DNA of 64,000 nt from contig OZ247499.1 in NCBI GenBank assembly GCA_965233625.1, forward strand, positions 4,588,001 to 4,652,000. Reading direction: 5' to 3'. Made by a program: the position numbers and the translations under genes. A model generated the notes under the pieces. The model worked only from the letters and a program-made list of their open reading frames with translations. It was not told where the DNA came from and ran no database searches. Of the stretch, positions 44,197-53,697 are shown piece after piece. Each line of letters begins with the position of its first letter. Position 1 is the stretch's first letter. Source of the stretch: G965233625 sp965233625. Lineage in GTDB: Bacteria; Planctomycetota; Planctomycetia; Pirellulales; Pirellulaceae.

Positions 44197-47121
44197 ATGA
44201 CTCGTCAGAAACTGTGCAGCGTATTTGCGATTGCCGCCATCGTTTGTGTTTTTGCAGATTCCGCATGGGCGGAGGTGAAAACCGTGAGCCTGCCCGGGGA
44301 CTATGCAGACTTTGCAATGAACCCGAAGACAGGAGACATTGTCGCCCTGGACGCTGAGAAAGGTCAGGCCGTTCTATTTACGAACGCCGTCTGGCAGCAG
44401 CAGGAGGTAAAGCCGGCCAAGTCTCTGCGAACAGGCTCTACGCCTGTCTCCGTCTTCTTCAAAGAATATCTCGACAAACAGATCTACGCAGTGGTTTGTT
44501 CGCAGGACACCCACATGTATCTGATCAACGCCGCCGACTTTACGCTTATCGCCAAAGTAGAATTAAGTCAGGGCGGCGTTTCGCATGTGACCGGTTCACG
44601 GAACAAAAAAGATCCGTTCATCTATTACAACTACGGCAGCGGCCACGACAGTGCGGCTGGTGTAGTGAGTCTTCGCGACAATAAAAACAAGGGCCGCGTG
44701 CTTGGCGGTTCGATGGATTGCGCGATTTCTGCAGATGGGAAGATTGCCTACCGGCGCGGGCCCTGGTCGCCTTCCGGCTTCGAATCCATGATCCGCATCA
44801 GCGACGCCGGTGCGGAGAAACCCGTTTTCACGCAGCTCTTCCGCGAGCACCGTTCAAGCGGCAAGTACCTGCCCGGCCCTATGGGCAGATTTACCGCGGC
44901 TGGCTCTCAGATCTACACCCGGTCACTGAATAAGAACCTGGCTGCGCTTGACTTCACGCCTATGGCGTTTTTTCCGGACCGGCCGGTCGTGATTGGCACG
45001 ACGGGTTCGTCCAACCGGTTTTCTTCCCGCTCCCGCAGTGAGCCTATTGTGCTGAAGGCAGCTTCGTTTAACACCTTTAGTAGCATTGGCCAGCAGGTGA
45101 CAATAGCCTCTGCGAATCTAAAAGACAGCCGCGACCTGCCGCGCGGCATCAGGTCGCAGGCGGACTATAAGCGGGTTTCTAAACAGCCCCGGTTGTTTGC
45201 CGATGGTCAACGCGACCGCGTTATTTACGCGGACCGCAACCAGCTTTCGATGGCGCCATTGGCGGACTTCGACCTGCCCAGTGAACCTTTCCTCATCGCA
45301 GAAATCGAAGGTGCAGAGAATGTGCGTTCCGGCGAAACTAACCAGTTGACAATCGTGCCGCACGCATCCGGAATCGAAGTCGTCGTGGACGACATGCCCG
45401 CCGGCATGAAACGTGATGGCATGAAACTACGGTGGACGCCAGAAGAAGCCGGCAGCAACACGGTGGCCATCACGCTGAAGCATAAGGACATTCAACGGAC
45501 GCTGAAGTTTGAAATTAATGTTGTGCACCCATATTTCAGTCTCCCTTTCGCGGCGTCGGCAATTTCTACAGACGCTTCCGGAAAGCACGCTGTTATCTGG
45601 CAGGGCATGGCGGTGAAAGACAGCCGGAGGATGTCCGCGATTGCTGGTCTGGGCGGGAACGCGGCCGCTGCTTCTAACACCACTTCGGAAGTAGCCGTGA
45701 TTGACCTGCAAACGGGCAAAACCGTCACCACGCGTAAACTTGCGACACGTCCGCAGCACGGCGTAATCTCTGGCAAGTACGTCATCTTCTGGCAGGAGCA
45801 CGTTTCGCCCAAGATTGAGATCCTGAAGATGGATGATCTCAGCCGCCATAAGAGCCTGGTCGCCGGCGGACCTATCGAGCAGCTTGATCTGGCCGGCGGA
45901 AAGCTTGTTGTGCGGACCAGCAACGGGATTGAATTCTTCGATGCAGAGACGTTTCAGCGGAAGGGCGTTTTCGAAATACCCACAGAGAGATTCTCTAGCC
46001 GGACTGTCCGGGAAAATCACATCTGCCGTAGCGGTTTTTATATCAACAACACGCTTTATGATTTCGACTTGAAGCCCCAGCTGTTGTTGCACGCGCGCGG
46101 GCTGCCGTCGCTGGCCGGGGCGAAATACGGGGTCATTGATACGTCGATACTAGGGTTGAAAAGAACGGTTTCAGGTAACGCACCACGTAGCAGCACTCAT
46201 GGCGTAATCAGTCAGCAGCTTGGTCAGGCGTTTGCGCCAGATTCTGACACCCGCGTGTCGCTGAAATATCGCCTCATCCGCTCCAATCTTGCCAATCAGC
46301 CCGCCACAAACCAGTTGCTCATAGAAGCGTCCGGTGGCGGCGTCTCAGCGCGGCAGGTGCTATCCAGTGAGGTCAGTCCGTCGGTCAATCCACAGGCTCC
46401 CTCAACGGCTCTGGCTGTGTCGAAAACAAAGGCGTTTATTCTTAAGGGCGACCATCTGTTTGTCTGGAAGCTACCGGCGCCTGATGGTGCGGAAATTATT
46501 CCCGCGCCGCTTCAGTTCAAACCGGCGCAGTCCACGCTTACGCTTTCTGCGGGCGAAAAAACGGTGCTGAAACACCAGACCACGGGCGGCAAGTCGCCGG
46601 TGAAATTCGCCCTGCTGTCTCCGTTCGACGGATTTGAGATCGATGAGAACACCGGCGATGTAACGATTGACAACGCCAGAGTTCGCGCCGAAGCGCTGCG
46701 TAAGCTCGAAGGCTGGCTGGGCGCGCATCGCCGTAGCGGAACCTACACGGACGCGCTGCGCGATCTGGCCGTGAAAATGATTGATATCGCCCGGCCATTT
46801 CTGGGCAGGCGTCCTGAAGGCGCCCCCGTTGCAATCCCCGTACAGCTGGAAGCCAGCGATGCGAATCTGGCCAGCACCAAGCTCACCTACTATGTGTTTA
46901 CAGAACTTCCCAGCAAAACCGTCGTGGCCAGACTTGCGGAGCTGGACAAGGAGTTAGCCGCCAAGCAGGCCGCCGCCGAAGCCGCCCGCACGGCGCAAAC
47001 CGATAAGCCCGCCGCCCGTGGAGACGCAGAAACCAACCGCCGGCTGCAAGTGCTGGAAGACCGCATCGATCTGCTGACGCGACAGATGAACGAGCTGCTC
47101 AAACAGCTGAAAAACAAGTAG
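44197..47121 (+). CDS. Large secreted propeller-like protein
   Basis: A 974-residue exported protein: signal peptide ending DSAWA. The segments at about 30-340 and 430-620 look like beta-propeller or WD-type strands (DFAMNPKTGDIVALDAEKG, AISTDASGKHAVIWQG). A cadherin/putative-Ig-like module sits between them (RSGETNQLTIVPHASG, then LRWTPEEAGSNTVAI) and again near 770-830. The C-terminus (about 910-974) is a charged coiled coil (DRIDLLTRQMNELLKQLKNK). There is no catalytic motif. It probably binds or structures cell-surface material. It follows mnmG and the small membrane gene by about 130 bases. Confidence 0.7.
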   Translation: MTRQKLCSVFAIAAIVCVFADSAWAEVKTVSLPGDYADFAMNPKTGDIVALDAEKGQAVLFTNAVWQQQEVKPAKSLRTGSTPVSVFFKEYLDKQIYAVVCSQDTHMYLINAADFTLIAKVELSQGGVSHVTGSRNKKDPFIYYNYGSGHDSAAGVVSLRDNKNKGRVLGGSMDCAISADGKIAYRRGPWSPSGFESMIRISDAGAEKPVFTQLFREHRSSGKYLPGPMGRFTAAGSQIYTRSLNKNLAALDFTPMAFFPDRPVVIGTTGSSNRFSSRSRSEPIVLKAASFNTFSSIGQQVTIASANLKDSRDLPRGIRSQADYKRVSKQPRLFADGQRDRVIYADRNQLSMAPLADFDLPSEPFLIAEIEGAENVRSGETNQLTIVPHASGIEVVVDDMPAGMKRDGMKLRWTPEEAGSNTVAITLKHKDIQRTLKFEINVVHPYFSLPFAASAISTDASGKHAVIWQGMAVKDSRRMSAIAGLGGNAAAASNTTSEVAVIDLQTGKTVTTRKLATRPQHGVISGKYVIFWQEHVSPKIEILKMDDLSRHKSLVAGGPIEQLDLAGGKLVVRTSNGIEFFDAETFQRKGVFEIPTERFSSRTVRENHICRSGFYINNTLYDFDLKPQLLLHARGLPSLAGAKYGVIDTSILGLKRTVSGNAPRSSTHGVISQQLGQAFAPDSDTRVSLKYRLIRSNLANQPATNQLLIEASGGGVSARQVLSSEVSPSVNPQAPSTALAVSKTKAFILKGDHLFVWKLPAPDGAEIIPAPLQFKPAQSTLTLSAGEKTVLKHQTTGGKSPVKFALLSPFDGFEIDENTGDVTIDNARVRAEALRKLEGWLGAHRRSGTYTDALRDLAVKMIDIARPFLGRRPEGAPVAIPVQLEASDANLASTKLTYYVFTELPSKTVVARLAELDKELAAKQAAAEAARTAQTDKPAARGDAETNRRLQVLEDRIDLLTRQMNELLKQLKNK

Positions 47122-47210
47122 CAAGCATCTGGCAGGTTAAAGCCAATTAAACAAGCAGGACGGGCTGGAGCGCGGGAGCCTGCGGTGCTGGTTTGACCGG
47201 GGCCTGTCAT

Positions 47211-47236
47211 GCGGCAGGCAGGCGCCTGCCCTACGG
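47211..47236. repeat. CAGGCGCCTG palindrome, copy 1
   Basis: The 14-bp perfect palindrome GGCAGGCGCCTGCC (47217-47230) follows the stop of the propeller gene and is extended by CTACGG. It belongs to a family with the sites at 50508-50532 and 63517-63587. Confidence 0.6.
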
Positions 47237-47275
47237 CTTGAAGGTCATTTGGGCCGGTAATTAGCGATGGTCAAA

Positions 47276-47833
47276 CTAGCACGTTGAGGTGTCTTCGCTA
47301 TGACTATCACGAAGTTTTGCCGGTCTGATAACGAAAGATACTGCTGCTCCGCTACATGCCCCAATGAGCCAGCAGGGAAATACCGGGAAGCTGAAGGCGC
47401 CCATCCAGGGGCCGAGTTGCATGGCGACAAACACCACCCACAGAAACGCCAACAGCGGTATGCCTAGGAGGTATGCGATCTTGATGGGAACGGGCCGCTT
47501 GAACGTCTGTCTGGTCATCCACGCTGCGTAGAACAGGATCAGTATTGAGAGGCCAAGCGTCCAGAACGCGAATGGCTTCAGGTCGCCCATACCGTAGTTG
47601 AACTCCATTTCAGCTAAGATCTCAGAGGGAATCCCGGTGTCTATCAATTCTTGCCGTTCACAGAGGTTGTAGTAGGCAAGGTATCCCCAGGCAGACAGAA
47701 TAGACATCACGAACGTCGCAATGCCCGCCACGGCGCCGCGCGTCCAGATACGCGGCGCATGGGTTTTCTTCCGGGTTAAACGTGGCGCCGCCGGCGTCTG
47801 GTAAGGGCCAGCGGCGTTGGGTTCATCCTTCAT
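47276..47833 (-). CDS. Multi-pass membrane protein, unknown function
   Basis: A 185-residue protein with about four membrane helices (GIATFVMSILSAWGYLAYY, FWTLGLSILILFYAAW, IAYLLGIPLLAFLWVVFV, FPVFPCWLIGACSGAAVSFV) and short hydrophilic tails. No domain is recognised. It starts 20 bases after the RNase G stop on the same strand and may be cotranscribed with it. Convergent with the propeller gene. Confidence 0.65.
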   Translation of the reverse strand: MKDEPNAAGPYQTPAAPRLTRKKTHAPRIWTRGAVAGIATFVMSILSAWGYLAYYNLCERQELIDTGIPSEILAEMEFNYGMGDLKPFAFWTLGLSILILFYAAWMTRQTFKRPVPIKIAYLLGIPLLAFLWVVFVAMQLGPWMGAFSFPVFPCWLIGACSGAAVSFVIRPAKLRDSHSEDTSTC

Positions 47834-47852
47834 AGGAATGCAGCAGCCGGCC

Positions 47853-49424
47853 TTACGCAGGCAGCGTGACTTCGCGGCCGGAGTTGTCGCGGCAGTCTAG
47901 TTCCAGGTGTTCGGGGAACAGGCCTTCGGAGCCGAGGATCTGGACGGTCATTTTGCCGTCTTCTTCCAGGCTCATGATTTCGCGGCGTTTTTTGTTGTTC
48001 AGGTAGGCGGCTACCTTGTCGTTCACGCGGACGGTAATGCGTGTGCAGGCGTTCTGCTGGCTGGCCAGCATCAGCATGCGGACCACTTCAATGGCCATGC
48101 TCTCGGCGGTTTTCACCACCGCGCGGCCTTTGCAGCAGGGGCAATCTTCGTAGACGCTGCGTTTGAGGCTGGGGCGGACACGCTGCCGTGTCATCTCGAC
48201 CAGGCCGAACGGGCTGGTGCGGAGAATCTTCGTGCGGGCGCGGTCACGCTTCATGGCGTCGCGTAAGGTGTGTTCGACGCCGCGGCGGTGTTTTTCGCGA
48301 CGCATATCGATGAAGTCGTTGACGATCACGCCGCCCAGGTCGCGCAGCCGCAACTGCCGGGCGATCTCTTTCGCGGCCTGCACGTTCAACTTGTAGGCCG
48401 ATTCTTCGGCGTTGGAATCCGTACGGAAGCTGCCGCTGTTCACATCGATGGCGACCAGTGCTTCGGTCTGATCGATCACGATCGAGCCGCCTTGTTTGAG
48501 CGGCACCGAACGCTTGTGGATGTTGCCGATCTCTTCGTCAATGCGGTACTTGTGGAACAGCGGCTCTTTGCCCTGGTACAGTTGCAGGCGGTTGACGTGG
48601 CGGGGCATGACCAGTTGCAGAAACTCTTTGGCGCGTTCGTAGGCGGCTTCCTGATCGATGTAGATGGTGTCGATATCGGCCGTCACGATGTCGCGGATCG
48701 TGCGGATGATCATATCGCTTTCTTCGTAGATTTCGCCCGGCGATTCCTCTTTGCCGATCCGCCGCACCAGCACCTTCCACAGCCGCAGCAGGTACGCCAT
48801 ATCGCGCGACAGTTCTTTGCGCGTGCGTTCCGAACCGGCCGTGCGGACGATGAAGCCGAGGCCCTTGGGCGGGTTCAGCTCGAGCATGGTTTCGCGCAGC
48901 CGCGAGCGTACATCGGCGTCTTCGATCTTCCGCGAAACGCCCACCCGGCCCAGCGCCGGCATCAGCACCAGGTAACGGCCGGGGATGCTGACATAGGTCG
49001 AAAGCGTTGGGCCTTTGGTGCCGATGCCTTCTTTAATCACCTGCACCACCACTTCATCGCCACGGCGGAACACCTGCTGAATGGGCGGCTTCACACGCGG
49101 CCGGCCGCCACGGGTGGGGCGGCGTGCGGGGCGGTCGTCTTCGTCATCGTTCTCGGCCATGCCGTTCATATCGTATCCGCCCTGGCGGAAGTACGAAGGT
49201 TCGACATCGCTGATGTGCAAAAAGCCGTTACGGCCCACGCCGAAATCTACGAACGCAGCTTGAATGCTGGGCTCCAGATTGACGATCTTTCCTTTGTAGA
49301 TGTTGCCAACCCAGTTATCCTGGCTGGCGCGTTCGATATAAAGTTCTTCCAGTTGGCTGTCTTCAACTATCGCAATGCGGACTTCCTCCGGCTGCGACAC
49401 GTTGATTAACATTTCCTTTTTCAT
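47853..49424 (-). CDS. rng: Ribonuclease E/G family endoribonuclease
   Basis: A 523-residue RNase G-type enzyme for rRNA 5'-end maturation and mRNA decay. The S1 RNA-binding domain spans about 35-125 (GNIYKGKIVNLEPSIQAAFV, FLHISDV) with a charged insertion. Catalytic Asp residues lie in VAIDVNSGSF and IVNDFIDM. The zinc-link motif is CPCCKGRAVV. The large RNase E scaffold tail is absent. The ATG at 49424 starts MKKEMLINV, the usual N-terminus; an upstream in-frame start at 49496 adds 24 atypical residues. It lies about 250 bases downstream of the DUF2344 gene. Confidence 0.94.
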   Translation of the reverse strand: MKKEMLINVSQPEEVRIAIVEDSQLEELYIERASQDNWVGNIYKGKIVNLEPSIQAAFVDFGVGRNGFLHISDVEPSYFRQGGYDMNGMAENDDEDDRPARRPTRGGRPRVKPPIQQVFRRGDEVVVQVIKEGIGTKGPTLSTYVSIPGRYLVLMPALGRVGVSRKIEDADVRSRLRETMLELNPPKGLGFIVRTAGSERTRKELSRDMAYLLRLWKVLVRRIGKEESPGEIYEESDMIIRTIRDIVTADIDTIYIDQEAAYERAKEFLQLVMPRHVNRLQLYQGKEPLFHKYRIDEEIGNIHKRSVPLKQGGSIVIDQTEALVAIDVNSGSFRTDSNAEESAYKLNVQAAKEIARQLRLRDLGGVIVNDFIDMRREKHRRGVEHTLRDAMKRDRARTKILRTSPFGLVEMTRQRVRPSLKRSVYEDCPCCKGRAVVKTAESMAIEVVRMLMLASQQNACTRITVRVNDKVAAYLNNKKRREIMSLEEDGKMTVQILGSEGLFPEHLELDCRDNSGREVTLPA

Positions 49425-49676
49425 GCTTCGGTGTTCTTTTTGTTGGGCCGCGGTTGGCGCATGGGGTTTGCGCAAGGTGCAGCACGCCAAGGACACTTGC
49501 AGATAATGCCTGGTGTCTGGGGTGAAGCTGCAAAGCTGGCAATTGCCTGGGCGAAATGCCGGGCAATGCGCCGGTGCGGCGAGATGCTAAGAGTGTTTTC
49601 GCGCTGAAAGGTCTGTGGCCAACCGTTAAATGGCGGCCAGACAACTCAGCATTGCGGTGAAGTGTCTGCGGATACG

Positions 49677-50321
49677 TCATCCGGCGATCTCCACTGCGGT
49701 GCGGGTTATGCTGGTCAGGGCGCCGGGCGTGTGCCAGGAGGGCATGCCGGCAGAGTCCGCCAGTGCAGCCAGAAGTTCCGCAGGACCGGCAGCCGCCTGA
49801 GCAGAAACACGCAGCCGCATCCGCAGCCGGTTGTCTTCTACTTCAAGCGTTTCCAGATTCTCCAGAACATTCAGCTCCCGGCCGTCTTTGCGGCGCGGGA
49901 CAAGGACTGCATCCTGCTGAAGCAACGCGGCAACCGCATCGCTGACGGGCTGCACCTGGGCATCGGTCAGCGGCAGTTCGTAAGTCATCTGCTCGACGCG
50001 AAGTTTCTTCGTACCTTCGGGCAGAAGCTGGACGTCCTGCACTTCAAGTCCGGCCGGAGCCGCCGCGGTCAGCCGTGCAGAAAGCTCGCTGGCGGAAAGC
50101 GGTTCCGCCAGTTCAAATTCTGCGACCTCGTTGGCGCCGGCAATGCCCAGACTTAAAGCGGCTGCAACCTGAAATTTTGGCTTGGGATGGAACCCTTCGC
50201 TCATCGCCAGTTGAAGCCCTGCCCGCCGCAACATGCGTTCGAACAGGCGCATCAGATCGCGATGGCTGATCAGCCGTAGATCACCTTCTTTGCGAAAACG
50301 GATACGTACACGGTGTTTCAT
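49677..50321 (-). CDS. DUF2344 (radical-SAM-linked) protein
   Basis: A 214-residue member of the TIGR03936/DUF2344 family, recognised by HRVRIRFRKEGDLRLISHRDLMRLFERM, shown here only in part: the core RLISHRDLMRLFER and AMSEGFHPKPKFQVAAALSLG. In many bacteria it is fused to or beside a radical SAM protein and lies upstream of rng, the order seen here, though no radical SAM gene is adjacent. Its exact role is unknown; the position suggests RNA or ribosome work. The C-terminal part is shorter than fused forms. Confidence 0.88.
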   Translation of the reverse strand: MKHRVRIRFRKEGDLRLISHRDLMRLFERMLRRAGLQLAMSEGFHPKPKFQVAAALSLGIAGANEVAEFELAEPLSASELSARLTAAAPAGLEVQDVQLLPEGTKKLRVEQMTYELPLTDAQVQPVSDAVAALLQQDAVLVPRRKDGRELNVLENLETLEVEDNRLRMRLRVSAQAAAGPAELLAALADSAGMPSWHTPGALTSITRTAVEIAG

Positions 50322-50833
50322 CGTTCGTAACTGTCAGGCGCTACGCCGCAGCGTATCCAGAGATACCCCGCCACGAACCGCGCCAACGCACAAGGCGTGT
50401 CCGGTTATCGTCGCAGAACTTCCTGCCTGAATTGCAGGAAGCGAAACAAGCGACGTGTGTCACTGCCAGACTGGTCTGACATCCGCCCGGTCGAATCTTC
50501 GAAATCCCGTAGCGCAGGCGCCCGCCTGCCGGATTGCAACCAGCGGTCAGAAATCAATCGCAGTGGAAAAGTTGTATTAAGTGCCAAAAGTTTACCGCAG
50601 ACCCCGCCGGAATACTACACGAGACCGAAAACCATACCTCCGGGTGTTTTCACATAGTCCTAAATGGTGGTAAGGCGGAAATCGACTTTCCGGCAATCTT
50701 CTTCGCAGTTTCAGCGGCCCCCCGGAAAATTTTCAACCAGCAATGGCGTGCGATATGATATCTCACGCCCTGATTTACCGGGCATCAAGCCGTTGCTCCG
50801 CAATACTCACCTTGATTTCCGCGAAGAATAAAC
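50322..50833. other. Divergent intergenic region, no gene seen
   Basis: This 512-base stretch separates DUF2344 from the CHAT gene. It holds the palindrome copy at 50508-50532. Frames here have no family features and no visible ribosome sites. Confidence 0.4.
50508..50532. repeat. CAGGCGCCTG-family palindrome, copy 2 (degenerate)
   Basis: A one-base variant of the core (CAGGCGCCCGCCTGCC) preceded by CGTAGCG. Same family as 47211-47236 and 63517-63587. Confidence 0.45.
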
Positions 50834-53671
50834 ATGTTGCTTAGCTACCTGAGGCAGATCACTGTCACATTGCTGATGCTCTACGGGTGCGTTGGCTGGC
50901 TTAGCTGCAAAGTTTTCGCCGTTCAGCCTGGTGCGGAGCAAAATGCGGCGAACATCAAGCAACTTGAGAACCTTGTCACTGAAGCGCATCAGGCAGCCTC
51001 TCGGGGCGAGGTCTCGAAGGCCCAGGAACTAGCTGGCCAGGTTATCGACCTGGAAAAGAAGATCAGCGGCCCTACCGGGATAGCCGTTAACGACTGGTAT
51101 TTCTGGCGGCGTGACCTGAAAAACCTTGCTGAAGTGGTCCAGGAACACGGCGCTGGCGACTGGCGAACCAGGCGGCCACTACTGGCGGTGCAGGGCATTG
51201 CACAATATGCCCGTTTTAGCCCGGCCGAACGTCAACGGTACGCGCGTATTTTCCAGCTTTCCCGCGAGGCGGATGGGCTGGCCTATGCCGGCGAGTTCGG
51301 CGCTGCGACTGCGAAGAGCCATACAGCGCTGGAGCAATGTGCGGAACTCTTAGGCAAAGATCATCATGCTTACGCATCTCTGTTGCATGATCGAGGATGG
51401 ATTCTCTATCAGACGCGGTCATTCAACAAAGCGATGCCGGTGCTTAAAGAAGCCGTCAAGCTGGCCGAAGCAAGTTTTGGCCGTAAGCATCCAGAGACAG
51501 CAAACTATCTGAACTCATTAGCAATCCTTCACAAGAATACCGGAAACATCGACGAAGCCCTCCTGCTATATGAGGAAGCTCTCGAAACGACGCGCCAGAC
51601 GGTGGGCGATCAGGATCTGAATTACGCAAGCATGCTTGGCAACATTGCCAATGCGTACGCAGACGCCGGTCAATATGAGAAAGCGATCAAAGCCGCGACA
51701 CATTCCGTTTCTCTGCATCGCAAGTTGAAAGCGAAAGACGCCAGTCTGGCCGTGTCGCTGAACAATCTGGCGATGGTGTATCGCGAGATCGATAAGTTTG
51801 AAACCGCCAGAAAGCTGTTTCTGGAAGCCGTTGAACTCAATAAACAAGGGCTTCACAAACATCATCCCGACTACGCCCACGCCATCCATAACCTGGCCGC
51901 AAATTACTACGACCAGGGAAAACCGCAGAAAGCCGGTCCGTTATTTCGCGAGGCGATGGAGATCATTCTGCAGCATCATCAACTTTCAGCCTCTACCCAG
52001 ACAGAGGCCGACCAGCTAGCCAGCGCCCGCCGGTTGCGGTTCTATCTCAACAGCTTACTGGCGGGCACAATCCACGAAGACTCCGCTGCTGTTTACGAAC
52101 TTATCTTCCGCGCCCGGGCGGCGGTGACGCTCCGGCAGATGTACGTGCGGATAGACGCGCGGCAGAACAAACAGTCGCAAGAAATCCTTCAGAAGATGCG
52201 TGATATTTCGCAGCAGATGAGCAACCTGGTGGCCAGGAGCGACTCAACGGCTGAGACCCGCAAGCAGTTCGAGAAGCTTTCGTCAGAACGGGAGACGCTG
52301 GAAACAGAACTCGCCCAGAAGGTTTCTCTCTACAACCAGACGCAGAAACGCCAGCGTACAAGTCTTCAGGATTTTCAGAATCAACTTCCCAAGGGGGCGG
52401 TCTTTGTCGACTTCCTGGAACACCATGACAAGCTGACCGCCTTTGTCATATCTTCCTCCGCGATCCGGCGGGTCAATCTGGGAACCACACCGGAGATCAT
52501 CCAGGCCGTGCGCCATTTCCGCGCAGAAATTCTTGGCGGGCGGAAGCCAGACTCTGCTTCGCCGCCACCTGGCCAGGTTCTCCGCAGCAGGATCTGGAAT
52601 CCGTTGGCAGTGGAGCAGGCGGATCATGTGCTGATCTGCCCGGACGGGATACTCTGCCAGCTTCCGTTCGCCGCTTTGCCTGGCAATAAGGACGGCAAAT
52701 ACCTGCTGGAAGAGATCCCGGTTACCGTCTTCCCAGTACCGCAATGGTTGCCGGAACTTCTTGAAGGCGAGCAGCCGGCATCGCCGCAAGACCGTTTGAT
52801 GGTGGTCGGAAATGTTGCCTTTGGTGAACCCGGCTCATCGCCCGCGGAACAACCTCAATCTGATAACGGTGATGCAGACGGCACTCGCTCTGGCGATATT
52901 CGCTGGCAGCCTCTGCCGGGGACAAAAGTCGAACTGGAGCAGATCACGGCATTGCACAGGAACCAGTTTCCTAATGCATCGCGAACCGTGCTCCAGGGAC
53001 CGCAGGCCACCGAAAGTGAAGTTGCCAGACAACTCCAGCAACATAGTATTGTGCACTTCGCCACACACGGGTTATTCATTCCACCCGACAAGCCGCCCAA
53101 ACTGCCCGTTCCGCCCCGGCGGCTGGGCGACGTCTTTCGCGATCCGCTTATTCCCACGGCTGTCCATCCCGGATTGCAGACTGGTATCGTGCTGGCTGGC
53201 GCTAACCGCCCTGAACGTAATACAGACGGCGTTCTGAGGTCGCTTGAAGTGCAGAATCTGAATCTGTCCAACGTAGGCCTAGTAATCCTATCTGCATGCG
53301 AAACGGGACTCGGCGGTGCAACTCAGGGAGAGGGCTTGCTGGGGCTACAGCGCGCGTTTCAGGTTGCTGGTGCGAAATCAACCATCGGATCGCTGTGGCA
53401 GATCCCGGATCAAGCCACTCAGAAATTGATGACCCGTTTCTACGAAAATCTATGGAACAAAAAGCAGTCGCGTCTTGAGGCGCTTCGTGACGCGCAGCTG
53501 TGGATGCTTGAGCAGGCGGGAAGCGACCGCCGGTTTGTCCGCGCTTTAACCGCCGCCAGCCAGCGTGGGCCGCGGGGCGACTTAAGGCTGGCGGCGCCGG
53601 CGCAGAAGATTGAACAAAGACTTCCCCCGTATTACTGGGCGGCCTTCACACTATCTGGAGACTGGCGATAA
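50834..53671 (+). CDS. Secreted TPR-CHAT domain protein (caspase-like)
   Basis: A 945-residue protein. A hydrophobic N-terminal signal (TVTLLMLYGCVGWLSC, residues about 10-25) suggests export. TPR repeats span about 130-400 (TANYLNSLAILHKNTGNIDE, ASMLGNIANAYADAGQYEKA and similar units). A CHAT caspase-like domain covers about 640-940 with the catalytic dyad His in VHFATHGLFIP and Cys in LSACETGLGG, followed by GLQRAFQVAGAKSTIGSLW. CHAT proteases act in bacterial regulated proteolysis and immunity, for example the gRAMP-associated Csx29. No phage-defence partner is adjacent here. Confidence 0.93.
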   Translation: MLLSYLRQITVTLLMLYGCVGWLSCKVFAVQPGAEQNAANIKQLENLVTEAHQAASRGEVSKAQELAGQVIDLEKKISGPTGIAVNDWYFWRRDLKNLAEVVQEHGAGDWRTRRPLLAVQGIAQYARFSPAERQRYARIFQLSREADGLAYAGEFGAATAKSHTALEQCAELLGKDHHAYASLLHDRGWILYQTRSFNKAMPVLKEAVKLAEASFGRKHPETANYLNSLAILHKNTGNIDEALLLYEEALETTRQTVGDQDLNYASMLGNIANAYADAGQYEKAIKAATHSVSLHRKLKAKDASLAVSLNNLAMVYREIDKFETARKLFLEAVELNKQGLHKHHPDYAHAIHNLAANYYDQGKPQKAGPLFREAMEIILQHHQLSASTQTEADQLASARRLRFYLNSLLAGTIHEDSAAVYELIFRARAAVTLRQMYVRIDARQNKQSQEILQKMRDISQQMSNLVARSDSTAETRKQFEKLSSERETLETELAQKVSLYNQTQKRQRTSLQDFQNQLPKGAVFVDFLEHHDKLTAFVISSSAIRRVNLGTTPEIIQAVRHFRAEILGGRKPDSASPPPGQVLRSRIWNPLAVEQADHVLICPDGILCQLPFAALPGNKDGKYLLEEIPVTVFPVPQWLPELLEGEQPASPQDRLMVVGNVAFGEPGSSPAEQPQSDNGDADGTRSGDIRWQPLPGTKVELEQITALHRNQFPNASRTVLQGPQATESEVARQLQQHSIVHFATHGLFIPPDKPPKLPVPPRRLGDVFRDPLIPTAVHPGLQTGIVLAGANRPERNTDGVLRSLEVQNLNLSNVGLVILSACETGLGGATQGEGLLGLQRAFQVAGAKSTIGSLWQIPDQATQKLMTRFYENLWNKKQSRLEALRDAQLWMLEQAGSDRRFVRALTAASQRGPRGDLRLAAPAQKIEQRLPPYYWAAFTLSGDWR

Positions 53672-53697
53672 GGCGCCGGCAGCTTTGCCAGCCTGAC

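Noticed and set aside
48270..49409. A 379-codon open frame antisense to rng
   Set aside because: It lies entirely inside the RNase G gene, whose domains and motifs are clear, and the antisense protein has no recognisable family; GC-rich genes commonly give such frames.
50322..50833. Short frames between the DUF2344 and CHAT genes
   Set aside because: They have no ribosome sites or protein-like composition and overlap a dispersed palindrome.
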